Shown here in pieces: positions 7,819 through 14,163 of a stretch of 14,894 nucleotides of DNA. How positions within the stretch are numbered: position 1 is the first letter of the stretch; each line of letters opens with the position of its first letter. A program made the translations under genes and the position numbers. The notes beneath the pieces were generated by a model. That model saw only the letters and a list, made by a program, of their open reading frames with translations, ran no database searches and was not told where the DNA came from. Source of the stretch: an uncultured Chloroflexota bacterium (GTDB lineage Bacteria; Chloroflexota; Dehalococcoidia; Lucifugimonadales; CAJWER01); the NCBI GenBank assembly GCA_913030785.1, contig CAJWER010000054.1, forward strand, positions 1-14,894, in the 5' to 3' direction.

Positions 7819-9238
7819 ATGGGTTCGGGCAAGAACATCAAGATGGTCTTGTTCGATTCCCTGCGGAAGGACTGCGTCGGCGCCTTTGGCCAGCCGCCCT
7901 GGGGCAAAGTCAAGACCCTAAACCTCGACGCCCTCGCGTCGGAGTCGCAGATCTTTACGCGGGCATACGCGGAGGCCCTGCCGACTTTGCCGGCGTGTCG
8001 GGCCATGTACACGGGCAACAACGTGTACCCATTCCATGGCGGTGACTTTAAGCTGCAGGGCGATTCCATATGACTTCCGGGATGGAGTCCTATTCCCGAG
8101 GACCAGGATACGCTGGCTGAATTACTACGAGACAACGGTGGTTACCGCACGGCCCTGATATCGGACGTGTACCACATGTTCAAGCCGTCGAAGAACTACT
8201 GGCGCGGATTTGACCAATGGACATTCTTACGAGGACAGGAACGTGATCCTGAGAGAAGTGGTCCGCAGATTCCGGACGCAGAGTTGGGTCGGTGGATGCC
8301 TCAGTAGCTTGCGGACGAACCCAGGAGGGCGAGCAGCTTGCGTCAGACGCTGAAAAACACGCGCGGGTGCCTCCACGAAGAGGACTACTTCAACGTCCGC
8401 GTGATGACGGAGGCGGTCCGTTGGCTTGAAAAGAACGGGGACGCCGACAGATTTTCCTCACGGTCGAAAGTTTTGATCCCCACGAGCCGTGGTTTGTGCC
8501 TGAGCATTACCGCCGCATGTACGACGACTCGGATGGGCCGGAGCGGATTCAGCCACCCTACGGGAGCATTGCGTCGTGGGATTCGGAAGATGTGCGCCGT
8601 AGCCAGGTGCCCTACAGTGGGCTCATCACCATGTGCGATCGGTGGTTCGGCAGACTCTACGATGCCCTTGAGGACACGGGTCCGCTGGACGATACCCTTC
8701 TTATCGTCACAGCGGATCACGGCCACTCGATGGGTGACGAAGGTTACATGGGCAAGCGCCCATACCCGGCCGAACCAGCGGTGTTTAAAATCCCGCTAAT
8801 GATGCGTCGGCCTAAAGGCGTCGGGGAGAGATCAGACAGCATTGTGCAGCACACCGACATCGCTGCCAAGGTCCTGTACTACGCCGAGGTGGAGCCCCCT
8901 CAACTGATGGATGGTAGGTCAATGCTGGGCGAGAGTGCCAGTCGGGATCATGCGACGATGGCCTACGGGCCTGCAATTGTGGTGGTCGATTCGCGGGGGT
9001 AGCTCAATGCCAAGGTGGACGGCACCGGTGCGTTTCTTTACGACATGGAGAGTCCCGATCCTCGTGGCAAGAACCTGGAGGATGATGGGCCCGGGGTCGC
9101 GTACCGGCTGTTCCGGCTAGCGCTTGACGACGCTCACGGCGGCTTCCCCGAATACCTCATGGGGATGGCAAATGACCTGGGCCGACGCACCGTGGTCCAG
9201 CAAGCGCGTGCTCTTGGGAGTATACCGGGGTGGAGGGG
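7819..9238 (+). pseudogene. Sulfatase/alkaline-phosphatase-superfamily hydrolase with three stops and a frameshift
   Basis: Reading through the lesions gives a nearly complete sulfatase-like hydrolase (~470 aa). The first metal site is VLFDSLRKD, the second IVTADHGHSMGDEGYMGK, and the middle has LTVESFDPHEPWFVPEHYRR. The start is ATG 7819, seven nt after AAGGAG. Lesions in order: TGA at 8071-8073 (after GDSI), TAG at 8305-8307 (after GRWMPQ), loss of one T in the run 8452-8455 (after DADRF), and TAG at 9000-9002 (after VVVDSRG). Homologous-looking sequence continues as VDGTGAFLYDMESPDP to near 9230, where it meets the end of the convergent CoA-transferase gene. The motif at residues 56-60 is TLPAC, with Cys where the (C/S/T)xPxR signature expects Arg. 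A 168-codon open stretch (8496-9002) could be miscalled as a gene but has no start context. Probably non-functional. Confidence 0.82.
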
Positions 9239-10432
9239 CTATCGTGAGGGTCCCACCACGACGCCCTGCGTCTTCAGTTCCTCAATGCGCTCTGTCGGGT
9301 ATCCCAGGATGTCCCCCAGAACCTCGTCGGTGTGCTCGCCGATTGTCGGTGTCGTTCCTACGACCATCGGAGTGCGACTGAATTTTATGTATTTGCCGGA
9401 GACGTGGATCTTGCCTGCGATTGGGTCCGGCACCTCGACCAGTACCTCACGTTCGAGGAGGTGCGGCTCGACGGCGGCCTGTTCGACGCTATTGATCGGC
9501 GCGGCCGGGATCGAGTGGTTCGAAAGATGGTCGACGGCGTCCTTGGTCGTCCTGGCGGCGAACCACTCCGAGAGCACCGCTTCGATGGCTGCGACGTTTG
9601 CGTCCCTTGAGGCGCGGTCGGCGAATCGCGGATCTTCCTTCCACTCGGGCCGGTCCAGGGCAGCGCATACTCGGGGCCAGATGGCCTCGCTAGTCGCGTG
9701 AATTAGAGCCCAGCCGTCAGCGGTCTCGTAGGCGTTGGTCAGCCCTTGCCCGTTGCCTTCCTTTTCCTGAACAGTCCCGTCTGCCAGGTAGGCCGTGATT
9801 GGTATCTCGTTTGCACTGAACCCCGTGTCGGCCAGCGACACGTCAATCTGCTGGCCCTCTCCGGAGATGTCTCGCTCCCGGATTGCCGCGAGTGCGCCGA
9901 TGGTGGCGTGAAGGGACGTAATCCTGTCGATGAGGGGAAAGTGGTTCTTGACGGGCGGGCCGTCCGGGGATCCGTTCAGCGACATCATGCCGCCGAAGGC
10001 CTGGCCTATGGGGTCGAAGCCGATCCGGTCCCTGTGCGACCCGGTCTGGCCGTAGGCCGACACGTTGATCATGATGATCTTCTGGTTCAACTCATGCAGA
10101 GTCTCATAGCCGAAACCCATGCGGTCTATGGTGCCGGGACGGAAGTTCTGTAGGAACAGGTCGGAGACCTTCACGAGGTCACGCAAGATGTCCTTGCCTC
10201 GCTCGTTCCGCAGATCGACGGCCAGGCTCTTCTTGCCGGAGTTGTACTGGACCCAGTAGGCGCTCTGACCGTTGACGATGGGGCCGTTGCCCCTGCTTTC
10301 GTCGCCCCGGAGCCCTTCGACCTTGATGACCTCAGCGCCCATGCGGGCGAACATGAGGGCGCACCTGGGACCGGCCTGGTAGCGGCCAAGGTCCAACAGT
10401 CGGATTCCCTCGAGAGGCGTGGCCCCTGGCAT
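9239..10432 (-). CDS. CaiB/BaiF (class III) CoA-transferase
   Basis: A 397-residue family III CoA-transferase, which moves CoA between carboxylic acids. It opens with PLEGIRLLDLGRYQAGPRCA and continues with MGAEVIKVEGLRGDESRG, NSGKKSLAVDLRNERGKDIL and LQNFRPGTIDRMGFGYE, all family landmarks. D140 in IGFDPIGQAFGGMMSLNG is the likely acyl-accepting aspartate. The C-terminal part has ADGWALIHATSEAIW and IPAAPINSVEQAAVEPHLLE. ATG 10432 is chosen over the upstream start at 10519 because the family N-terminus begins here and a GGCAGG sequence precedes it. It starts 4 nt after the crotonase stop (10437-10439), so the two genes form an operon and probably a pathway unit. The acid used is not evident. 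Confidence 0.93.
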   Translation of the reverse strand: MPGATPLEGIRLLDLGRYQAGPRCALMFARMGAEVIKVEGLRGDESRGNGPIVNGQSAYWVQYNSGKKSLAVDLRNERGKDILRDLVKVSDLFLQNFRPGTIDRMGFGYETLHELNQKIIMINVSAYGQTGSHRDRIGFDPIGQAFGGMMSLNGSPDGPPVKNHFPLIDRITSLHATIGALAAIRERDISGEGQQIDVSLADTGFSANEIPITAYLADGTVQEKEGNGQGLTNAYETADGWALIHATSEAIWPRVCAALDRPEWKEDPRFADRASRDANVAAIEAVLSEWFAARTTKDAVDHLSNHSIPAAPINSVEQAAVEPHLLEREVLVEVPDPIAGKIHVSGKYIKFSRTPMVVGTTPTIGEHTDEVLGDILGYPTERIEELKTQGVVVGPSR

Positions 10433-10436
10433 CTGG

Positions 10437-11201
10437 CTAAGACCTGCCTTTGCGATCCAAGAATTCCTTGAACCCCTCGGAGATGGGGGTTGGGGAGAGG
10501 TTGCCGCGCTGAGCCTCAAGCTCGGCTCGGTACATGTCCTTCCAGCCCGTTCCCATGTCTGATAGGAGCAGTTGCTTTATGCCCGCCACCATGCGCGGGT
10601 CGTTGGAGGCGATCTGCTTGGCCAGTTCCATCGCCTTCCCCATCAGGTGGTTCTTCGCAACGAGGTGGTTTAGCAGGCCCATACGGTAGGCCTCCCGAGC
10701 CTGCACTACACGTGCTGTAAACAGCAGCTCCTTGGCCATCGGCCAGCCTATCTGTTGGGGCAGATTCCAGGTGGAGTTGACCCGACCATATGAGGCTGCG
10801 AGGAATCGAAAACTGGTGTCCTCGCATCCCACACGCATGTCCATGCTCGCGGCCATCACTGCACCGCCACCATATGCCAGGCCGTTTATGGCGCCGATGG
10901 TTGGCTTGGTGCAACTGGCGATGTGCCACCCATACGCGGTACGCCCGGGGTCTTCGGGGGGCAGGTCCGCCCCTTCGGCCAGCCGGGCCATTTCGTGTAT
11001 GTCAGCCCCGGCCGAAAATGCCTTATCGCCTGCGCCGGTGAAGACGATGGCGCCTATTTTGGTGTCCGCCTCAAGCTCCGTAATCGCCTCGTCAAGTTCA
11101 CGGCTGAGGGCGCGGCTGAGTGCGTTGAGCACCGTAGGGCGGTTGAGTGTGATAACACCTACGCCATCGTCTCGCTCCACGATGATATTTTCGTAGGCCA
11201 T
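10437..11201 (-). CDS. Enoyl-CoA hydratase/isomerase (crotonase) family protein
   Basis: A 254-residue crotonase-fold protein that acts on an acyl-CoA thioester. The oxyanion-hole segment is AFSAGADIHEM (residues 61-71) and the second is GLAYGGGAVMAASMD (107-121). The start ATG 11201 follows a GGAG sequence at good spacing; the longer frame to 11342 adds non-family residues. The two glutamates of classical hydratases are not in place: the position after GGG-A is Val115 instead of Glu, and the FGQPE-like segment reads FRFLAASYG, with Ala near 135. Simple enoyl-CoA hydration is therefore doubtful, and another crotonase reaction (isomerase, hydrolase, decarboxylase) is more likely. It is the first gene of an operon with the CoA-transferase downstream. 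Confidence 0.92.
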   Translation of the reverse strand: MAYENIIVERDDGVGVITLNRPTVLNALSRALSRELDEAITELEADTKIGAIVFTGAGDKAFSAGADIHEMARLAEGADLPPEDPGRTAYGWHIASCTKPTIGAINGLAYGGGAVMAASMDMRVGCEDTSFRFLAASYGRVNSTWNLPQQIGWPMAKELLFTARVVQAREAYRMGLLNHLVAKNHLMGKAMELAKQIASNDPRMVAGIKQLLLSDMGTGWKDMYRAELEAQRGNLSPTPISEGFKEFLDRKGRS

Positions 11202-11294
11202 GGTAGATCGCTCCGCAGGGGTATGGCCGCGCCAATATAGCAGCGGGTCTTCGGGCCGGTCAAGGCCGGCGTGTTGTCGGGGGCGTGGACGCCA

Positions 11295-11306
11295 AGCCGT
11301 ACGGCT
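11295..11306. promoter_or_regulatory. 12-bp perfect palindrome in divergent intergenic region
   Basis: AGCCGTACGGCT is a perfect palindrome midway between the crotonase start (11201, minus) and the small plus-strand gene (11343). Its position suits an operator for a dimeric regulator acting on either gene. A single short palindrome can arise by chance, so the assignment is weak. Confidence 0.3.
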
Positions 11307-11342
11307 GTGTATCATGACGACGGTCAAGCAGGAGGACTTCAA

Positions 11343-11513
11343 GTGGACGTTAAAGAGTTACTAGAGAACCCTCGCACAGCGGCATTTTCGAAGATCAAAT
11401 ATCTACAGAGCCGGGGCTCTGTAGAGCAGATGGCGGAGTTCCTAAACGCCCTGTTCCTGGAAGCGTTTGGCGCCAAATACAGCGGCGACTGCGATGCTTG
11501 CATTGAGTTCTAG
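11343..11513 (+). CDS. Small protein with a CxxC motif, unknown function
   Basis: A 56-residue frame beginning at GTG 11343, chosen because AGGAGG lies about 8 nt upstream, the clearest ribosome-binding site in this part of the window. The longer frame from 11271 has no comparable site. The protein is acidic and helical (VKELLENPRTAAFSKIKYL), contains VEQMAEFLNALFLEAFG and ends GDCDACIEF, giving a CDAC motif near the C-terminus that could bind metal or be redox active. No signal peptide or membrane segment is visible. I do not recognise the family. It lies 29 nt before the ATG of the selenoprotein-like fragment, in a different frame. It may be a small gene in its own right or the front of a longer gene cut short by the TAG at 11511-11513. 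Confidence 0.45.
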   Translation: MDVKELLENPRTAAFSKIKYLQSRGSVEQMAEFLNALFLEAFGAKYSGDCDACIEF

Positions 11514-11542
11514 GCGAGCCCTCGGGTACCGGCTACTCCTTC

Positions 11543-11929
11543 ATGGGGATGATCAACGACAGTGCGCCGGAGGTTGCCCGCGCCCTGAAGCTGGACGGGG
11601 TCGACGCCGTTTTCCTCGCGTCGACCTGACCGATCTGTAACCGGTCCGTTGGACTAGTAGCAAGGACGATTGAGGCTGAGGACATCCCGACCGTGATCGC
11701 GATGATGTACCGGCAGGGTGTTGATGCTCTGCGGCCCCCACGGGTGGCCTACGCGCGCTTTCCTTTTGGACAGCCCCTGGGAGAGCCCGGGAATGTCGAT
11801 CAGCAGCGGGTGTTTATCGAAGATGCACTGGAACTGCTGACGACCGCCACGGAGCCTGGCACGATCGAGGCATTGCCATACCGATGGTGTCGCGAGGACT
11901 ACGCGAAGATCAGAAAAGAGCGGGGCTAG
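11543..11929 (+). CDS. Glycine/betaine/sarcosine/D-proline reductase selenoprotein B-like protein with in-frame TGA (Sec), N-terminally short
   Basis: One continuous frame if the TGA at 11627-11629 is read as selenocysteine: YSFMGMIND, ARALKLDGVDAVFLAST, then U-P-I-C, then NRSVGLVARTIEAEDIPTV. After this come RPPRVAYARFPFGQPLGEPG, a family-typical block, and LPYRWCREDYAKIRKERG before TAG. The UPxC pair with Cys three residues on matches the redox-active Sec of GrdB-like proteins, and conserved sequence flanks the TGA on both sides. A small hairpin with a G-starting loop lies 18 nt after the TGA. The frame is open from 11507; ATG 11543 is the first start but has no ribosome-binding site. Family members as I recall them have about 100 more residues before YSFMG, so this copy is probably 5'-truncated and may be dead. 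It could be miscalled as starting at 11693. Confidence 0.6.
11640..11658 (+). promoter_or_regulatory. Candidate bacterial SECIS hairpin
   Basis: A short stem-loop just after the TGA at 11627-11629. Five consecutive pairs (11643-11647 with 11651-11655, one G-U) close a GTT loop; two further outer pairs flank one mismatch. The loop begins 18 nt after the TGA and its first base is G. Both fit what is known of bacterial SECIS elements, which lie inside the coding region shortly after the UGA. The stem is short, so this is supporting evidence only. Confidence 0.35.
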
Positions 11930-11943
11930 GGCTGGGTTCCCCT

Positions 11944-11964
11944 CCTCTCCCGCTTCGGGAGGGG
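11944..11964. repeat. GC-rich intergenic hairpin
   Basis: A 9-bp stem (one G-T) with a CTT loop: 11944-11952 pairs with 11956-11964. It sits 14 nt after the selenoprotein-like stop, in a pyrimidine-rich then purine-rich stretch (11939-11977) typical of dispersed CCTCTCCC/GGGAGAGG intergenic elements. It lacks a T-run, so a role as terminator is uncertain. It abuts the point where the acyl-CoA ligase remnant loses its 5' end. Confidence 0.5.
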
Positions 11965-11998
11965 ATAGAGGTGAGGGTCTTTCACGCCCCCGAGGCTT

Positions 11999-13378
11999 CC
12001 AATCGACTACGATTCCGAGACAGCGAGATTTGACTGGGCTCAGGCCTACGACCAAATGGCCTGGTTGCCCGGCGGCGCGCTCAACATGGCTCACGAGGCC
12101 ATTGATCGCCACACCCGAGGTCGTCTCGCCCGCAAGGTCGCGCTGATATGGCTGGGTCGAAACGGCGAACGTGAAGAGTACACATTCGCGCAGGTTCGTG
12201 ATCAGTCCAACCGATTTGCCAACGTTCTGCTGAGCCTGGGTATCGTCAAAGGCGATCGTATTGCCATTCACCTCGACCGGGTTCCCGAGAGCTACTTTGC
12301 CCTACTAGGCATCCTCAAAACCGGTGCAATCGCATGCCCTGTGTTCTCGGGTTTTAGCTCCGAGACGCTAAGGGACCGCATGAAGGAAACAGAGGCCAAG
12401 GTCCTGGTTACACATCCACAGCTGCGCCGAGGTCTCGGCGATCTTGTATACGAGCTGTTTGGGTTGCAGCATATCGTTGTTGTGAACAAGGACGGCCGAG
12501 ATCCAGAGCATCCGGAGACTGCCGATCTCGACTACTACGAAGAGATGTCGAAGGCATCAACGACGTTCGCAACCCTGCAGACCAGTCCCTACGACACCGG
12601 GCTGCTGCATTACACGTCCGGGGTGACCGGCGAACCCAAGGGAGTGTTGCTGCGCCACCAATCCATCGTGCAACAGGCCTCAACCGCAAGGTCGGTCCTC
12701 GATTTGCGGCCCGGCGACGTCTACTGGTGTACCGCCGACCCTGGCTGGGTTGTTGGCACTACGTACGGGTGCCTGGCGCCTTGGGCTGTGGGCGCGACCG
12801 TCGTTGTACGTGAGGGGCTATTCGAAGCCGAGGCCTGGTACAGCCTGATACAGGAGGAGCGCGTCACGGTGTGGTACAGCGCGCCGACGGCGCTGCGCTC
12901 GTTACAAGCTGGGTGCCTCGATCTGCCGGAGAGATACGACCTGTCGTCGCTGCGCCACGTGGCCAGCGTAGGCGAGGTTTTGGAGGCTGACACGGTGGAG
13001 TGGGGCATCGGCGTCCTGGGAATGCCGATCCGCAACACCTGGTTGCAGACGGAGACTGGTGCGATCATGTGTGCCGTACGCCCGGCGATGGACGCACCCC
13101 CGGGCTCCGCTGGGAAGCCTGTATCCGGGATAGGGATGGCTGTCCTGGGCCGTGATTTCCAGCGAGTGGAGACGGGCGCAGCCGGGAATCTGGCGATACG
13201 CCCCGGATGGCCGGCTATGTTCCAAGGCTATTGGGGAGACACCGACGAGTACAATTCGCGGTTCAGAGGAGGGTGGTATGTCACTGACGACATGGCCCGA
13301 ATCGACACCGACGGCTATATATGGATTGAGCGCAGGACCGACGGCGATTCAACAATCGCTACAACCTCTGGCTACTGA
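11999..13378 (+). pseudogene. Acetyl-/acyl-CoA synthetase (AMP-binding), truncated at both ends
   Basis: Most of an ANL-superfamily acyl-CoA synthetase, which activates a carboxylic acid through an acyl-adenylate. Motifs, numbered from ATG 12056: the phosphate loop YTSGVTGEPKG at about 186-196, DVYWCTADPGWVVGTTYG after it, NTWLQTETGAIMC (motif A5) and WYVTDDMARIDTDGYIWIE (motif A7 and hinge). Coding similarity extends upstream of the first ATG: PIDYDSETARFDW from 11999 is in frame and family-like, yet the frame has no start codon back to the TGA at 11972-11974. At the other end the protein stops at TSGY, just before the RVGP-like segment and the C-terminal domain with the catalytic lysine, about 100 residues short. 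An internal ATG 12056 could still be used, but the product would be inactive. Confidence 0.78.
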
Positions 13379-13394
13379 GGGAGACCAGGCATAA

Positions 13395-13582
13395 ATCTAA
13401 CGGCTCGGAATCTCTTTCACATGACCCATCGATTAGTAATATCGCTTGAAATCAACCAGCTTTCGTTTCACTTTTCGAATGTCACCTAGAAAATCCAAAC
13501 TCACAATTATACGTTCGTGTTTCCCGGGGAATGTCATCCCGGTATGTGCGTAAAGAACCCTGACGGTGGTCTCGCTAACCGG
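13395..13582. other. AT-richer spacer after the ligase remnant
   Basis: About 190 nt in which I see no gene, RNA or convincing regulatory element. The composition shifts to more AT-rich right after the ligase frame stops, which makes 13380-13400 a likely breakpoint. Confidence 0.35.
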
Positions 13583-14000
13583 CTAAAGTTCAAGAGTGGT
13601 GACCTCATATTGCGAGTCGGCTGGGGAGAAAATCCGTATCCCTTCATCTACCAAGCTGATCCATCGAGTTGGCTTGCCCCAGCGGAATAATCGTTTACGC
13701 CGCTGGGCCATGATCTCTACGTTTGAAATTGCTATACGGCGGTCATGTCGGTTGTTGACGATTCGAAGATGAAAGTCAGCAACTGTCGCGGTCGTCTTGT
13801 ATGCCACGGACGGGGCTTTTTCCTTGCCCCTCAAGGAAACTTCCAAGAAGTGGGAGCGGAGGCCTAGATGGGCCAGTCTGATAACTGTAGAACCTGGGCT
13901 GAAGAATACCTAGTACAGTGACCTCCAGTTTGCACTCCAAGATGCGTCGGAGAACAAATCTAATGGGGCCAATTGTCTCCAAGAGACCGACAATATCCAT
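13583..14000 (-). pseudogene. Unknown protein gene with a frameshift
   Basis: Two overlapping minus-strand frames appear to be parts of one gene. The first starts at ATG 14000 with MDIVGLLETIGPIRFVLRRI and runs to about LEVTVLG. The second, shifted by one, continues FFSPGSTVIRLAHLGLRSHF, then KTTATVADFHLRIVNNR, RIAISNVEIMAQRRKRLF and ends YEVTTLEL at 13583. The change of frame falls near 13900-13915, where a TAG blocks the second frame upstream. Joined, the product is about 139 residues: a hydrophobic N-terminal helix followed by beta strands, with the HLRIVNNRHDRRIAISNVEI stretch reminiscent of small beta-sandwich domains. I do not recognise the family. The AT-richer DNA differs from its neighbours, suggesting recent acquisition or another source. 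A frameshift or a sequencing slip are both possible. Confidence 0.4.
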
Positions 14001-14055
14001 GCGATGATTCTAGCACGCGGCTCAAACATGTAGTGCAGGAAATATTCTTGGTAAT

Positions 14056-14074
14056 TCTGAGGGACACCCTCAGA
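14056..14074. repeat. Short perfect hairpin
   Basis: TCTGAGGG (14056-14063) and CCCTCAGA (14067-14074) form an 8-bp perfect stem with an ACA loop. It lies downstream of the CocE-like gene (minus strand, stop at 14164) and could help end that transcript, but no T-run follows on the minus strand. Another small hairpin occurs at 14139-14155. Neither is a clear intrinsic terminator. Confidence 0.3.
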
Positions 14075-14163
14075 CACCCGGGAAAGGGGCTACGCCCGTC
14101 TGTACACCCGATCGAGTGACAATTTCCGGGACTTGGGCCTGGTTTCAGGAACCAGCACCGCTC

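Noticed and set aside
8071..8073. TGA in the sulfatase-like gene as a selenocysteine codon
   Set aside because: Sulfatase-like proteins have no Sec or Cys known at this site, and the same gene also has two TAG stops and a frameshift, so decay is the better explanation.
9003..9701. Open plus-strand frame continuing to 9701
   Set aside because: Up to about 9230 it is the tail of the sulfatase pseudogene; beyond that it is antisense to the CoA-transferase gene and carries no family sequence.
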